DNA from: JANMZO01 sp963763135
GTDB lineage: Bacteria; Actinomycetota; Acidimicrobiia; Acidimicrobiales; JANYDT01
DNA length: 64,000 bases
Reading direction: 5' to 3'
NCBI GenBank assembly: GCA_963763135.1
Contig: CAVXNJ010000012.1
Location: 496,001 to 560,000 of the forward strand
Shown here one piece after another: positions 8,469 to 18,335 of this stretch. Below the pieces are notes generated by a model. It ran no database searches. It was not told the origin of the DNA and saw nothing but the letters and a program-made list of their open reading frames with translations. Both the position numbers and the translations under genes were made by a program. Positions within the stretch are counted from its first letter, which is position 1, and each line of letters starts with the position of its first letter.

Positions 8469-10811
8469 ATGGCCAGTTTCTATGCAGGAAACATCGTCGG
8501 CCACACCCTCGGGAATCGTTACCGCTTGCTGAACCTTCTCGGCATGGGGTCCTCGGCCCGGGTGTATCTGGCCGAAGACGTAAAGCTCCGCCGCCGTGTA
8601 GCGGTGAAGCTCCTGCACGCCACGTTGGCAGGCGACGAGTCGTTTCTGCGGCGCTTTCAGCGTGAGGCGGAATCGCTTGCCCCACTGACCCACCAGAACA
8701 TTGTCGTCATCCACGACGTCAACGATCATCAGAACGAGAACGGCGAACCGCCGTACCTGGTCACGGAGTACCTGTCGGGTGGCAGTCTGCGAAACCTCCT
8801 CGACGGTGGATCCCCGTTGACGCCGGAACAAGCGACGCTCGTCGGGCTCGGTGCCGCACGTGGGCTGGCGTTCGCCCACGCCCATGGCGTGGTGCATCGC
8901 GACATCAAACCGGCCAACCTGCTCTTCGGCGACGACCAGCGGGTCCGCATCGGCGACTTCGGGCTGGCTCGGGCGTTGGCCGACTACGGTCGAACCGAAC
9001 CGGCCGGTGCGCTCGTCGGAACTGCGAAGTACATGTCGCCGGAGCAGGCGAAGGGCATCGCTGCGCTCGACGGCCGGGCCGACGTGTATTCGTTGGCCCT
9101 CGTGCTCTATGAAGCGGTGACGGGCGAAGTTCCCTTCACCGCCGACACCTGGCAGGGCACCGCCATGGCCCGGCTCCACCACGATCTGAAGGTGCCGGAG
9201 TCATTCGGTCCGCTCGGCCCCGTGCTAGAAGCCGCCGGAACAATCGACCCCGAACGGCGTCTCGACGCGGAAGGGTTTGCGTTGGCTCTCGAGGCCGCGG
9301 CGAAGGAACTTCCCCGGCCTGAGCCGTTGATCCTCGACGGATCCCGCGTCCTCGACCGCGCCGCGCAGCTCGACGAACGCGATCCGACGCTCTTCGCTCT
9401 CGGAACCGCTCCGGCGTCGCTCCCACCCAGTGACCTCACGCTCCTGGCCCCGAGCACAACCGTCGCAGCGTCCACCGCCGCCGGCAATCTTCTGGTTGAT
9501 CAAACGCCGGTTCCGGTCCTCCTCACGGGATCGGGTGCCGGTGCGAGCCCGTCAGGCGCGCCGTCGTCGACAAACGACGGAATCGGTGTGAACGGTCGAC
9601 ACGGCGGTCCGTACGATGCCGCTGACATCCCGGCGATCATCGATCTCCGGCGAGACGGCGACGACGACCCGGCCAGAACGAAACGAACCGCCAAGGTCCC
9701 CGGCCCGAAGCCGTCCGGCGATGCGCGGAACCCGAAGGCTCCGAGATCCCGGTCAGCCGCCCGCGGTCGCCGTGCCACGGGCATCGATTCCGCCAGGGAC
9801 CTGGAGCCGACAACTGACCGTCGAAGCAGCCGAAACCGGAAACTTCTCGCGGGTCTGCTGGCCGTGCTGCTTGCCGGTGGCATCGGAGTCGGTCTAGCCA
9901 TCTCCCGTCAGACGCCGAAGCACGTCGTTCCGAACCTGACGGGTCTGACCCTGGCCGTCGGCCAGGGCGAAGTGGCCGACGCGCATTTTGTGCTCCGGCC
10001 TCTCGAACCCGAGTTCAGCGACACGGTTCCCGAGGGCGGGATCATTCGTCAGTCCCCGGAAGCGGGCCAGACGCTGAAAGAAGACCAGGAGATCGCGGTA
10101 GTGATCTCCAAGGGTGTGAAACCCGTCGATGTACCGGCACTGGGCGGGCGCACCGTCGATGCCGCCGTGGCTCTCCTCGAATCCGTCGGCCTGCGTTCCA
10201 GCAACCCGCCGACATTCCGGCCCGACGACGCGATAGAAGCCGGACGCGTTATCGAATGGACCCCGAAGGGCTCCGTCGCCCCGAATTCGCTCATCACGCT
10301 GGTCGTGTCGAGCGGACCCGCCGAAGTTGAGATGCCGAAGGTCCGCGGGCTTCGTCCGGCCGCCGCCGTTGCGGCACTCCCCTCCGGCGTCGAGTCGACG
10401 ATCATCGAGATCTTCTCCGACACGAAGGTCGGGATCGTGACCAGCAGCGAGCCCAAAGCCGGTTCGATGGTGAAACGGGGCGACACGGTGAAGATCTTCG
10501 TGTCAAAGGGACCCGACCTCGTGAAGGTACCCAACGTGATCAACCTGGCTCCGGCCGACGCCGCGGCGACCCTTCGGGCCGCAGGGTTCGCTATCGGCAA
10601 CACGATCGGGCCGGCCGATCAGCCGGTCCTGCACACGCGTCCGCTTCGCAACACGATGGCCAAACGCGGCACGAAGATCACGCTCTACACGACCGACGAG
10701 GACGTCCCCGAGGTTCCGGGTGTTGCGGCGACGAAGTCGTCGACGTCGGTGCTGGCCCGTGAACTTCCGGCCAGCACGGTCAAGGCGACAACCACCAAAC
10801 CCTCCGCCTGA
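8469..10811 (+). CDS. pknB: PASTA-domain Ser/Thr protein kinase
   Basis: This is a membrane receptor kinase of the PknB type, which links peptidoglycan state to growth and division. The kinase domain (about residues 17-280) has a glycine loop (LGMGSSARVYLAED), the ATP Lys (RRVAVKLL), the catalytic loop HRDIKPANLL, DFG (IGDFGLA) and the APE-region equivalent (MSPEQ). A charged, low-complexity juxtamembrane stretch leads to one transmembrane helix (about 458-478) and then four PASTA-like repeats. The frame also allows a GTG at 8457. Unlike many actinobacteria, no rodA, pbpA or phosphatase gene is adjacent. A hairpin at 10835-10857 probably ends the transcript. Confidence 0.92.
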   Translation: MASFYAGNIVGHTLGNRYRLLNLLGMGSSARVYLAEDVKLRRRVAVKLLHATLAGDESFLRRFQREAESLAPLTHQNIVVIHDVNDHQNENGEPPYLVTEYLSGGSLRNLLDGGSPLTPEQATLVGLGAARGLAFAHAHGVVHRDIKPANLLFGDDQRVRIGDFGLARALADYGRTEPAGALVGTAKYMSPEQAKGIAALDGRADVYSLALVLYEAVTGEVPFTADTWQGTAMARLHHDLKVPESFGPLGPVLEAAGTIDPERRLDAEGFALALEAAAKELPRPEPLILDGSRVLDRAAQLDERDPTLFALGTAPASLPPSDLTLLAPSTTVAASTAAGNLLVDQTPVPVLLTGSGAGASPSGAPSSTNDGIGVNGRHGGPYDAADIPAIIDLRRDGDDDPARTKRTAKVPGPKPSGDARNPKAPRSRSAARGRRATGIDSARDLEPTTDRRSSRNRKLLAGLLAVLLAGGIGVGLAISRQTPKHVVPNLTGLTLAVGQGEVADAHFVLRPLEPEFSDTVPEGGIIRQSPEAGQTLKEDQEIAVVISKGVKPVDVPALGGRTVDAAVALLESVGLRSSNPPTFRPDDAIEAGRVIEWTPKGSVAPNSLITLVVSSGPAEVEMPKVRGLRPAAAVAALPSGVESTIIEIFSDTKVGIVTSSEPKAGSMVKRGDTVKIFVSKGPDLVKVPNVINLAPADAAATLRAAGFAIGNTIGPADQPVLHTRPLRNTMAKRGTKITLYTTDEDVPEVPGVAATKSSTSVLARELPASTVKATTTKPSA

Positions 10812-10834
10812 GGTCCCTCGTCGAACAAGGGTCC

Positions 10835-10857
10835 CCGGGCGAACAGGTCGCCCGGGC
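10835..10857. terminator. Hairpin between convergent pknB and tadC
   Basis: CCCGGGCGA at 10835-10843 pairs with TCGCCCGGG at 10849-10857 around a 5-base loop. It lies between two convergent genes and could end both transcripts, although no long T-run follows. Short related words (CGAACAGG, GCAAACAGG) recur just downstream. Confidence 0.55.
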
Positions 10858-10892
10858 AAACAGGTCTCCCCGGCGAACGAAACTACGGGGCG

Positions 10893-11858
10893 TTACGAAC
10901 CTGAGAGGTTGGCGTTCTTGATCTGCAGACCCGCGGGGCCGATGAGCACGACGAACAGCGCGGGCAGAATGCAGAGAATCAGGGGGAACAGCACCTTCAC
11001 GGGGAGCTTCATCGCCTTTTCCTCGGCACGCTGACGGCGACGTCGACGCTGCTCCGAGGCCTGGACACGGAGCACCTGAGCCATCGGGATACCGAACTGC
11101 TCGGCCTGCAGAATGGCGCCGACGAACTGACGAAGTTCCGGAACCTTGTTGCGGTTCGCGAGGCCGCGAAGCGCGTCGGCCCGTGACAGACCGGCTTGCA
11201 CATGCTGGAGCGTGCGGGAGAGCTCTTCCGACAGCGGACCGTCGTTCGACTTGGCCGAGCGGGCCATGGCCGCGTCGAAACCGAGACCGGCCTCCACACC
11301 GACGGTGATTTGGTCGAGGATGTCCGGGAGTTCCAGCATGATCTGCTGCTGACGCTTGTCAGCGCCGTTCTTGATCAGGATGTCGGCCAGGAAGAATCCG
11401 AGCGGAGCGCAGACCAGGAAGCCGCCAAGGTTGAGCTTGCTGGAGATGCCGCGTGAGAAGAACCAGAACGACAGCAGCGAACCGACGATCAGACCGATCG
11501 TCTTGACGGCCAGAACTTTTTCGGCCGACCACGTCGTGTTCATGCCCGCCATCGCGAGCCGCTGTTCGGTCTGCTCCGACCAGCCGTTCGGCGTGAGTCG
11601 ACGCACACGGCGAACCAACGCTTCGAACATCGGCTTGATCGCACGGTCTTTGGTCGATCGTTGGAGCATCGCCGACCGGTAGTCGACCGATGGTCCGTTG
11701 TGACGCGGCGAACCCATCAGGTCAGCGGCGCCGACCTTCTTGCGTCCTCCACGGGCGCGACCGCCTCCGCCCCCGCTGTCATCGGCGAGGAAGGTCCACG
11801 CCAGAATCGGGATCGCCGACGTGGCGGCCACGGCTCCTAAAATCATGACGGGATTCAT
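10893..11858 (-). CDS. tadC: Tad pilus platform protein TadC
   Basis: This is an inner-membrane platform protein of the type II secretion F family, one of two that cooperate with the CpaF/TadA ATPase to build the Flp pilus. The 321-residue product has an N-terminal membrane helix, a Gly/Arg-rich cytoplasmic stretch, two helices near residues 110-165, then the T2SF domain with VGVEAGLGFDAAMARSA, and a final hydrophobic hairpin. It is the last gene of the locus, 93 bases after the VWA-TadB fusion, and converges on pknB. Confidence 0.9.
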   Translation of the reverse strand: MNPVMILGAVAATSAIPILAWTFLADDSGGGGGRARGGRKKVGAADLMGSPRHNGPSVDYRSAMLQRSTKDRAIKPMFEALVRRVRRLTPNGWSEQTEQRLAMAGMNTTWSAEKVLAVKTIGLIVGSLLSFWFFSRGISSKLNLGGFLVCAPLGFFLADILIKNGADKRQQQIMLELPDILDQITVGVEAGLGFDAAMARSAKSNDGPLSEELSRTLQHVQAGLSRADALRGLANRNKVPELRQFVGAILQAEQFGIPMAQVLRVQASEQRRRRRQRAEEKAMKLPVKVLFPLILCILPALFVVLIGPAGLQIKNANLSGS

Positions 11859-11951
11859 ACGTGCCTATCCTTGAAAGGTCGCAGCAAAACGAGTTGCGGG
11901 TTGCTGACAGTTGGGCTGACGGTCGGGCCGTACATGCTGATCGTCATCGTC

Positions 11952-13604
11952 TTAGAACTCGATCTTGCAAAGACTGAACAGCCAGAAGCCACCGATCGTC
12001 ATCAGCACAATTCCGACGCCGGCCAGGTAGAGACCCGCTCCGTGCGTGAGTTCGCCGATGTATGCGGGGTTCGAGGCTCGCACCATCGCGGCAATGGCAA
12101 TCGGGAGGGCCAACAGCACGTAGGCCGAAAGCTTTCCTTCAGCGGACAACGTCTTGACCTGGCGACGGATGTCAGCGCGGTCACGAACCGTCGTGGCCAC
12201 CGTGTCGAGAACTTCGGCGAGGTCACCACCGACTTCACGGTTGATTTCGATGGCCGGAATGACCCACTGAAAGTCCTCGGAACCCAGACGGTTCGCCATC
12301 GACTTCAGCGAGTCGACCACGTCACGTCCGAGGCGGGACTCGACCACAACGCGGCGGAACTCTTCGGACGCCGGGGCATCGCCCTCTTTGGCTACGGAGT
12401 CGATCGCCTGCATGAGACCCTGCCCGGCCCGGAGGCTGCTGGAGAGCAGCTGCAGGGTGTCGCTCAGCTGATCGCTGAACGCCGCCGAGCGCTTCTTGGC
12501 CTTGCGCTTCACGAACATGCGGGGAAGCACGAACGTGCCGAGGACACCGAAGATGCCGGCTCCGATGAGTCCACGGAACAGGAAGCCGATCGCTGTGGCC
12601 ATCGCCCCGGCCATGAGGCTGATGATGAGGAACTCGCCCGGTCGCAGGTTGATACCGGCGCGTTCGAGCAGGACGTTCAAACCGCCCGATTTGCCCTGTT
12701 TGTCGAGTGCCTTGTCGGCGACCGTTGTCAGACGCTCGGCGATGCCGGCCATGGGGGCCGGACCGGCCTTCTTCTCGTCGAACGCTCCGGTGAGGTTCGA
12801 GACGAGTTCAACCGGCTTCGGCTTCGGCGCAGTGAGCACGAGCATTACGGCGGTCAGCGATGCGAACACGAGCAGAAGTCCGAGTCCGAGAACCACGGGC
12901 GAGCCGAGGAGCCGGGTGTAGATGCTCTTCTTCGGGATCTCGGGAGGCAACGGCGGTCGGGCCCACTCGGTTGTGCGAACCGCGAGGTCGCGGAGCCCCG
13001 CGAAGTCCTTCATGGCGAGTGATCCACCGCCGGTTCGGGCGGTGATCGCAGAAAGCGCGGTCGGGTTCTGATCGAAGGATTCGAAGGTGAGCGCATCAAC
13101 CCGGATGCCCTGGACCGCCAGGTTTGCGGCGATCTGATCGAGCCGGGCCGTGCTTCCGATGTCACTGCCGTCGCTGACGACGAGGATCTGACGCTTGATG
13201 GCCAAACCGGCCGTGAACTGTTCAGCGGCCAACCCGAGGCCGTCGTAGAAGTGCGGATCGCCCTGGGCGGTGATGCGCGACAGCGCCGCGACGGTGGCAT
13301 CGCGGCTCGTGGACAGATCTCGGATGACCGTGGGGAACTGGCCGAAAGACACCAGGCCGACACGGACTCCTTCTGGCATGGATCGCACGTACGTGGCCAA
13401 CGCCCGACGGGCGTCGATGATCGTCGTGCCGTAGTTACGGGCCGAACTGTCGATGACCGCAATCACGTCGAGACGCGGCTTGGGTCGGATCTTCACCGTC
13501 TTTGCGGCATGGGATGCGGCCTGCGGCACCGTACCGAGAAGCAGGAGTGCGAACCCCAGAAGTACATGGGTGATTACGCGAAATCGCGTCACTCGTTGCT
13601 TCAT
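11952..13604 (-). CDS. tadB: VWA-TadB fusion, Tad pilus platform protein
   Basis: The 550-residue product joins two modules. After a signal-like segment (residues 10-33) comes a von Willebrand factor A domain (about 43-215) with the metal-site start DVIAVIDSS. A membrane helix follows (about 240-262), then a TadB-type T2SF domain (about 385-520) with SDTLQLLSSSLRAGQGLMQA, flanked by membrane helices. TadB is the partner of TadC in the inner-membrane platform. The VWA part would lie outside the membrane and might contact pilin or the wall (inference). It begins 2 bases after the cpaF stop, indicating translational coupling. Confidence 0.88.
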   Translation of the reverse strand: MKQRVTRFRVITHVLLGFALLLLGTVPQAASHAAKTVKIRPKPRLDVIAVIDSSARNYGTTIIDARRALATYVRSMPEGVRVGLVSFGQFPTVIRDLSTSRDATVAALSRITAQGDPHFYDGLGLAAEQFTAGLAIKRQILVVSDGSDIGSTARLDQIAANLAVQGIRVDALTFESFDQNPTALSAITARTGGGSLAMKDFAGLRDLAVRTTEWARPPLPPEIPKKSIYTRLLGSPVVLGLGLLLVFASLTAVMLVLTAPKPKPVELVSNLTGAFDEKKAGPAPMAGIAERLTTVADKALDKQGKSGGLNVLLERAGINLRPGEFLIISLMAGAMATAIGFLFRGLIGAGIFGVLGTFVLPRMFVKRKAKKRSAAFSDQLSDTLQLLSSSLRAGQGLMQAIDSVAKEGDAPASEEFRRVVVESRLGRDVVDSLKSMANRLGSEDFQWVIPAIEINREVGGDLAEVLDTVATTVRDRADIRRQVKTLSAEGKLSAYVLLALPIAIAAMVRASNPAYIGELTHGAGLYLAGVGIVLMTIGGFWLFSLCKIEF

Positions 13605-13606
13605 CG

Positions 13607-15085
13607 CTATCGCCTTCCGTGGTTGAGCACGTCGACCGTTCCGAAGATGTCGGGCGGAAGATGGATGCCGTGGTCGGCCAACTTCTCGCTGAACTTCGGG
13701 CGGATGCCGGTTGGTTTGATGCGTCCGAGGTGCTTCCCGTTCGAGTCGACGCCGGCGGCGTGATCGAACGCGAAGATGTCGGACAGGGTGATCGTCTGAC
13801 CTTCCATGCCTTCCACCTCGGTGATCGACACGACACGACGGGAACCGTCACGGAAGCGGGCGATCTGCACGAAGAGGTCAACGGCGGAGGCGATCTGTTG
13901 ACGGATGGCGACCGACGGGAGGTCGAAGCCGGCCATGAGCACGAGGGTCTCGAGGCGGGCGAGACCGTCTCGAGGCGTGTTCGCGTGGATGGTCGACAGC
14001 GAGCCGTCGTGTCCGGTGTTCATGGCCTGGAGCATGTCGAGCGCTTCGCCGCCACGACACTCGCCGATGACGACGCGGTCGGGGCGCATACGCAGGGAGT
14101 TCTTCACGAGGTCACGAATCGTGACGGCACCCTTGCCTTCGATGTTGGCCGGGCGGGTTTCGAGGCGGACCACGTGGGGCTGACGCAGCTGAAGTTCGAC
14201 GGCGTCTTCGATGGTCACGATGCGCTCGTCGGCGGGAATGAAGCTCGACAGGATGTTGAGCATCGTCGTCTTACCGGTACCGGTACCGCCCGATACGAGG
14301 ATGTTGAGGTGACCGGCCACGCAGGCGGCGAGCAGCTGGGCCGCTTCGGCCGTAAGGGAGCCCTTTTCGATCAGATGGTGGATCTGCAGCGGGTCCCGGG
14401 AGAACTTTCGGATCGTGAGAGCAGCACCGTCAACCGCGAGCGGCGGGATGACCGCGTTGACACGGGAACCGTCGGCGAGACGGGCGTCGACCATCGGCGA
14501 CGATTCGTCGATACGACGACCGACGTTGGCGACGATGCGCTCGATGACCCGGCGCAGCTGGTCCTGCGAGAAGAACCGGTCCTTGGTGCGGATGAGCTTG
14601 CCGTTCTTCTCCACGTAGATCGGCGTGGTGCCCATGACCATGACTTCGGAAACCGTCGGGTCCTTCAGATAGCGGTCGATCGGGCCGTGGCCGAGCACGT
14701 CGTCGGTGATCTCCGAGACGATCGCCTGGCGCTCTTCCAACGTGAACGACACCGACTCGCCGGCGAGCAGCTGGGTGATCATGTCGACGACGGTGGCGCG
14801 CATGTCGCGCTCGCTCTGCGACGACTCAAAGAGCTTGCCGCCGAGCTTGTCCATCAGCTGCTCGTGGAGCCGCTCTTTGAAGACCTGCATCGGGTCTGAC
14901 GGGGTGGTCCGCTCTTCGGTCTTTTCGGCGACGAGCCGGGGTGCGGCCGGAGCCGCTGCGGCCTGGGCCACGGGGGCGGTTGCGGCGGTCTGCCACGTCG
15001 GCTCGGCCGGAGCGGCTGGGGCCGCGGGGGCCGGGGTCTCCGGGAGCTCGCCGGTTTGGGCCCTCATTCGCTGTCCGAGTTTCAT
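13607..15085 (-). CDS. cpaF: Flp pilus assembly ATPase CpaF/TadA
   Basis: This hexameric secretion ATPase powers Flp pilus extension. After a Pro/Ala-rich N-terminal linker of about 60 residues comes the CpaF core with Walker A (SGGTGTGKTTMLN), Asp box, Walker B (VIGECRGGEALDMLQ) and the His box (GSLSTIHANTPRD). The ATG at 15085 follows a strong ribosome site (GGAGGAG) and overlaps the cpaE stop in an ATGA, so I prefer it to the longer frame starting at 15100. The product has about 492 residues. Confidence 0.94.
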   Translation of the reverse strand: MKLGQRMRAQTGELPETPAPAAPAAPAEPTWQTAATAPVAQAAAAPAAPRLVAEKTEERTTPSDPMQVFKERLHEQLMDKLGGKLFESSQSERDMRATVVDMITQLLAGESVSFTLEERQAIVSEITDDVLGHGPIDRYLKDPTVSEVMVMGTTPIYVEKNGKLIRTKDRFFSQDQLRRVIERIVANVGRRIDESSPMVDARLADGSRVNAVIPPLAVDGAALTIRKFSRDPLQIHHLIEKGSLTAEAAQLLAACVAGHLNILVSGGTGTGKTTMLNILSSFIPADERIVTIEDAVELQLRQPHVVRLETRPANIEGKGAVTIRDLVKNSLRMRPDRVVIGECRGGEALDMLQAMNTGHDGSLSTIHANTPRDGLARLETLVLMAGFDLPSVAIRQQIASAVDLFVQIARFRDGSRRVVSITEVEGMEGQTITLSDIFAFDHAAGVDSNGKHLGRIKPTGIRPKFSEKLADHGIHLPPDIFGTVDVLNHGRR

Positions 15086-16404
15086 CGTGCTCTCCTCCAA
15101 AATGACGAACGGGCTTTGACTGGCGTTGCTTCGGATTCGATACCGATGATCGATTCGGCCAACGACAGGAACTTCTTGGCGATCGGGCTTTTGGGGTCGG
15201 CCACGGTGATCGGAACGCCCTGGTTTGCGGCGGCGAGCACGTTTCGATCGACGGGCAGCATCACCGAAGCCTGGAGGCCGACAGCGACTTCCACGTCTTC
15301 GGGGCGGGCACCGCCGGGTGCGTCGAAGCGGTTCACGATCAGGTGGCGCTTCTGATGGGTCATGCCGAGCCGGTCAAGGGCGTCGAGCTCACGACGAAGA
15401 CTGCGCACGCTCGAGACGTCGACCGAGCACACGAACACCAGGTCCGTTGAAATGTCGGTGACGGAGAGAGCGTGCGGGTCAAGGCCGGCACAGGTGTCGA
15501 TGACGACGTAGTCGAACGAGTTCGACAGCGCCTTGGTGATCTGGAGCGACTGGTCGTACGACACGTCGTCGGCTTCCGCCGGATCTTCGGGTCCGCACAT
15601 GACATACAGGCCGGACTCGTGCGGGGTGAGGAACACCTTCACGACCGAGTTGACCGCACCCTGATCGGTGGTGGTCATGGCCCGGGCGGCGTCGGCCACC
15701 GTATGTTCGGGGTTGAGGTGGAGCGCACCGGCCACGTCACCGAACTGCAGGTCGAGGTCGATGATCGCGACCTTGCCCTTTTCGTAGGTGTTCAGGGCCA
15801 TCGACAGGTTCGACGTGGCGAACGTCTTGCCGACGCCGCCTTTCGGAGCGAGAACCGAGATGACCCGCTTCTTCGGGTCCGATGTCGGACCGGTGGTGGC
15901 AACGGGGGTCTGCGAACGCCAACGGGCCGAGTGTTCAAAACCTCGTTCGAGCACATCCAGGATCGCGTCGTCGTTGGCCGTAGGCGACAGCACATCACGA
16001 ACACCGGCACGGAGTGCACGCTCGAACAGACCGGCCCGGGGGTCCGAAACCATGACGAGGTAGATGCCCGGGTTGACCCGGTTGATCTGCTCGGCCCGGG
16101 CGGCCATTGCTTCGACATCGAGTTCGGGTCCGATGAAGGCAATGCCGATCCGTTCGGCACCGGGCATGTCACCAGCGGCCGGCATGCGGTGCATGCGAGG
16201 TCCACCGTTTGCCGTCAGGAGACGGCGGATCGTCTGCTCGAACGGAACAACCGACGCAATCAGCGCAACGTCACCCTGGTCCCGGGCAATGTCGCGAGCT
16301 CGCACGGGGCCCGACGACGTCGGCTGTGCCCCTTCAAAACCGTCAACTCGCGGGCGTTGCTCACCGGTTGGTTTGTCGATGATCGGCTGCATCTCAGATG
16401 CCAT
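15082..16404 (-). CDS. cpaE: CpaE/TadZ-like pilus localisation ATPase
   Basis: This 440-residue protein has an N-terminal atypical receiver-like domain (about 45-170) and a C-terminal MinD/ParA-type P-loop domain. The deviant Walker A is APKGGVGKTFATSNL, and the later conserved regions are IIDLDLQFGDVAGAL and VVIDTCAGLDPHALS. Such proteins place the Tad machine in the cell. It sits between cpaB and cpaF, as in most Tad loci, and its stop overlaps the cpaF start by 4 bases. Confidence 0.9.
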   Translation of the reverse strand: MASEMQPIIDKPTGEQRPRVDGFEGAQPTSSGPVRARDIARDQGDVALIASVVPFEQTIRRLLTANGGPRMHRMPAAGDMPGAERIGIAFIGPELDVEAMAARAEQINRVNPGIYLVMVSDPRAGLFERALRAGVRDVLSPTANDDAILDVLERGFEHSARWRSQTPVATTGPTSDPKKRVISVLAPKGGVGKTFATSNLSMALNTYEKGKVAIIDLDLQFGDVAGALHLNPEHTVADAARAMTTTDQGAVNSVVKVFLTPHESGLYVMCGPEDPAEADDVSYDQSLQITKALSNSFDYVVIDTCAGLDPHALSVTDISTDLVFVCSVDVSSVRSLRRELDALDRLGMTHQKRHLIVNRFDAPGGARPEDVEVAVGLQASVMLPVDRNVLAAANQGVPITVADPKSPIAKKFLSLAESIIGIESEATPVKARSSFWRRAR

Positions 16405-16516
16405 GGTTTTCCTTGATTACGGGGCGGAGACGGTTGGAGGACGGGATCGAATGGTCGGTGAAGAGTTACTCGGGGTCACGCCGGTCCGGAGAACCTGCGT
16501 GACCCGAGTGGCCGTC

Positions 16517-17566
16517 CTACGGCTTGACAGTGGTGGCAGCGGCCGGAGCCCCGGGCTTCACCGTCGGGGCGGTGGCTGCGGCCGGTACGGTCGGCGCTGC
16601 GGTCGGAACCGTGGTCGGGGCCACAGCAGCGCCAGCCGGAATCGTTGGGATCGGTGCAGCGGGCTTGGCGCCGGGTGTGGTCGCCTTGGTCACCGACACC
16701 GGCGTTGCCGTGGCATCAGCGGCGTTCGTGGAAGCGGCCGTAGCGGCTCCGACCACGTCGGTCTTCGGCGGAACCACCGCAGCGGTCTTCGGAGTGGGCG
16801 TGTAGAGGTTGGCCCGGTCAACGATCTTGGTGTTTTCTTCCGGGACGTCGAGGTCTTCGGCACCGAGATAGATCTGGCCGAAGCTGGCGAGGAACACCAG
16901 GCGCTCAGCCGACGCGGCGTCGACGCCGAGTTTGATTTGCAGTGACGGGGCCACTGGCGTCGTCGGTGCGGGCTGACCATCGGCCGCCGGCGCTGCTTCG
17001 ACCGATGCACCGATCACATCGAGGACGGGAACCTTGTGGAGCACGAGGTGCGTCGACGGGCTGCCGATGTCCTCGCTCATCGGTGCGGGGTTGTTCTGAC
17101 CAACGCCGTTAAAGGAACCGAATACCGCCACGGTGTCATTGACCTTGATCGCACCGTTGAGCGCACGGACCGGGTCAAGGGTGATCCACACACCGATAAG
17201 ACCAGACCCCGAACCAATCTCTTGCTTTCGCTGCTCGGCCGCCGGAATGAAGCGGGCCTTGACGACTTGCTCGTTCGGGAGGAGGTCGGTGCTGGCAACA
17301 AGACCGGTGAGCAGATCGACGTTGTCGGCTGCATCGCTCAGTTTTTGACTCACCGGGATCTGTTCGACGGTCACGGCGTCGCGAATCTGCTCAGCCGGCG
17401 TGCCTTTCACGATCAGCCGCTGGACCTTGAGCACGGGAACCGTGGGTTCCGACACCGCGGCCTGGGGCGTGGCCTTCGATGAGTTGGCGTATTTCAACAA
17501 CACCAAGGTTCCGAGGCCGGCCACCATCACGGAGGCGACCAAACCAATGAGCTTTCGCTTGTTCAC
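16517..17566 (-). CDS. cpaB: Flp pilus assembly protein CpaB/RcpC
   Basis: The 349-residue product has an N-terminal membrane anchor (LIGLVASVMVAGLGTLVLL), an SAF-type domain (about residues 45-110, with VVKARFIPA) and the CpaB core (GSGLIGVWITLDPVRALNG), followed by a Pro/Thr/Ala-rich tail of about 100 residues that is probably exported. CpaB supports pilus passage through the envelope. It is the first non-pilin gene of the Tad locus, and 574 bases separate it from the upstream minor pilin gene. Confidence 0.88.
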   Translation of the reverse strand: MNKRKLIGLVASVMVAGLGTLVLLKYANSSKATPQAAVSEPTVPVLKVQRLIVKGTPAEQIRDAVTVEQIPVSQKLSDAADNVDLLTGLVASTDLLPNEQVVKARFIPAAEQRKQEIGSGSGLIGVWITLDPVRALNGAIKVNDTVAVFGSFNGVGQNNPAPMSEDIGSPSTHLVLHKVPVLDVIGASVEAAPAADGQPAPTTPVAPSLQIKLGVDAASAERLVFLASFGQIYLGAEDLDVPEENTKIVDRANLYTPTPKTAAVVPPKTDVVGAATAASTNAADATATPVSVTKATTPGAKPAAPIPTIPAGAAVAPTTVPTAAPTVPAAATAPTVKPGAPAAATTVKP

Positions 17567-18140
17567 AGCATTCTCCCGAACGAAGAGTTGGATAAGGCCG
17601 TCGGTCTTGGACGGCTCGTGTTGCTATCGACTGTCACCACCTGTGGCTTTAGGTTCAGTCGTGAAAATCGGGGGTTTTCTTCCTGAGAACGGTTCAGGTG
17701 AGGACCCCGCAGCCCGGGACATCTCCAGGCAACCGTGAGCAATGCCACATAATCCGATCAGGAACCTTTGTTTCAAAAACGAAGAAAGCGAGACGCAGCG
17801 TACGAAATCAAAAAATCCACGCGAATTCGCGTGGATATGTACTTCAAACTATCTGTCTCGGTTCGACCATCGAACTGAATACTGGTTCAGCATTGACATC
17901 TGGATCGGTCAACCATCAAACGCGACCCCGGTTTCAAACACCGAATAACATCAGCGGGAACCGCTCTATTCGGGCCGACTCCGAAACGTTCTCGGCGTTT
18001 CGCTTTAACTCGGCCACGTCGTCGGCAACTTGCTCTATCGAGCCGACTCCGAAACGTTCTCGGCGCTTCGCTCTAACTCGGCCACGTCGTCGGCACCTTG
18101 CTCTATCGAGCCGACTCCGAAACGTTCTCGGCGCTTCGCT
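17567..18140. repeat. Region between cpaB and flp pilin, with 68-bp tandem repeat
   Basis: No gene is seen. From 17964 to 18168 there are three tandem units of 68-69 bp (starting at 17964, 18033 and 18101). The rightmost copy includes the 3' end and stop codon of the neighbouring pilin gene (18141-18335), so the copies look like duplicated gene tail plus 3' flank. The left copy has diverged most. The 17750-17960 part is relatively A+T-rich and likely holds the cpaB promoter. Confidence 0.75.
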
Positions 18141-18335
18141 CTAACTCGGCCACGTCGTCGGCACCTTGTTAAAGGCTGTCCCGACCGTCCTCACATAAAA
18201 CGCAAAGCTCCCCATGATTCCTACGCCGAGAACGCCGATGATGAGGGCGTACTCAACTGATGTGGCGCCATCCTCATGATCCTCCAGATAACGCTGAAGC
18301 CAGTTCTGGGTAACTACGTAACTTCGGAGCAACAT
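18141..18335 (-). CDS. Flp-family pilin (minor or second copy)
   Basis: The 64-residue product has the Flp pilin pattern: a short charged leader ending in DGATSVEYALIIGVLGVGI, with the conserved Glu five residues after the Gly cleavage point, then a hydrophobic helix and a short tail (FNKVPTTWPS). The frame extends upstream to 18482, but that part is unlike pilins, so the ATG at 18335 is chosen. The gene's last bases are part of the 68-bp tandem repeat. Confidence 0.82.
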   Translation of the reverse strand: MLLRSYVVTQNWLQRYLEDHEDGATSVEYALIIGVLGVGIMGSFAFYVRTVGTAFNKVPTTWPS

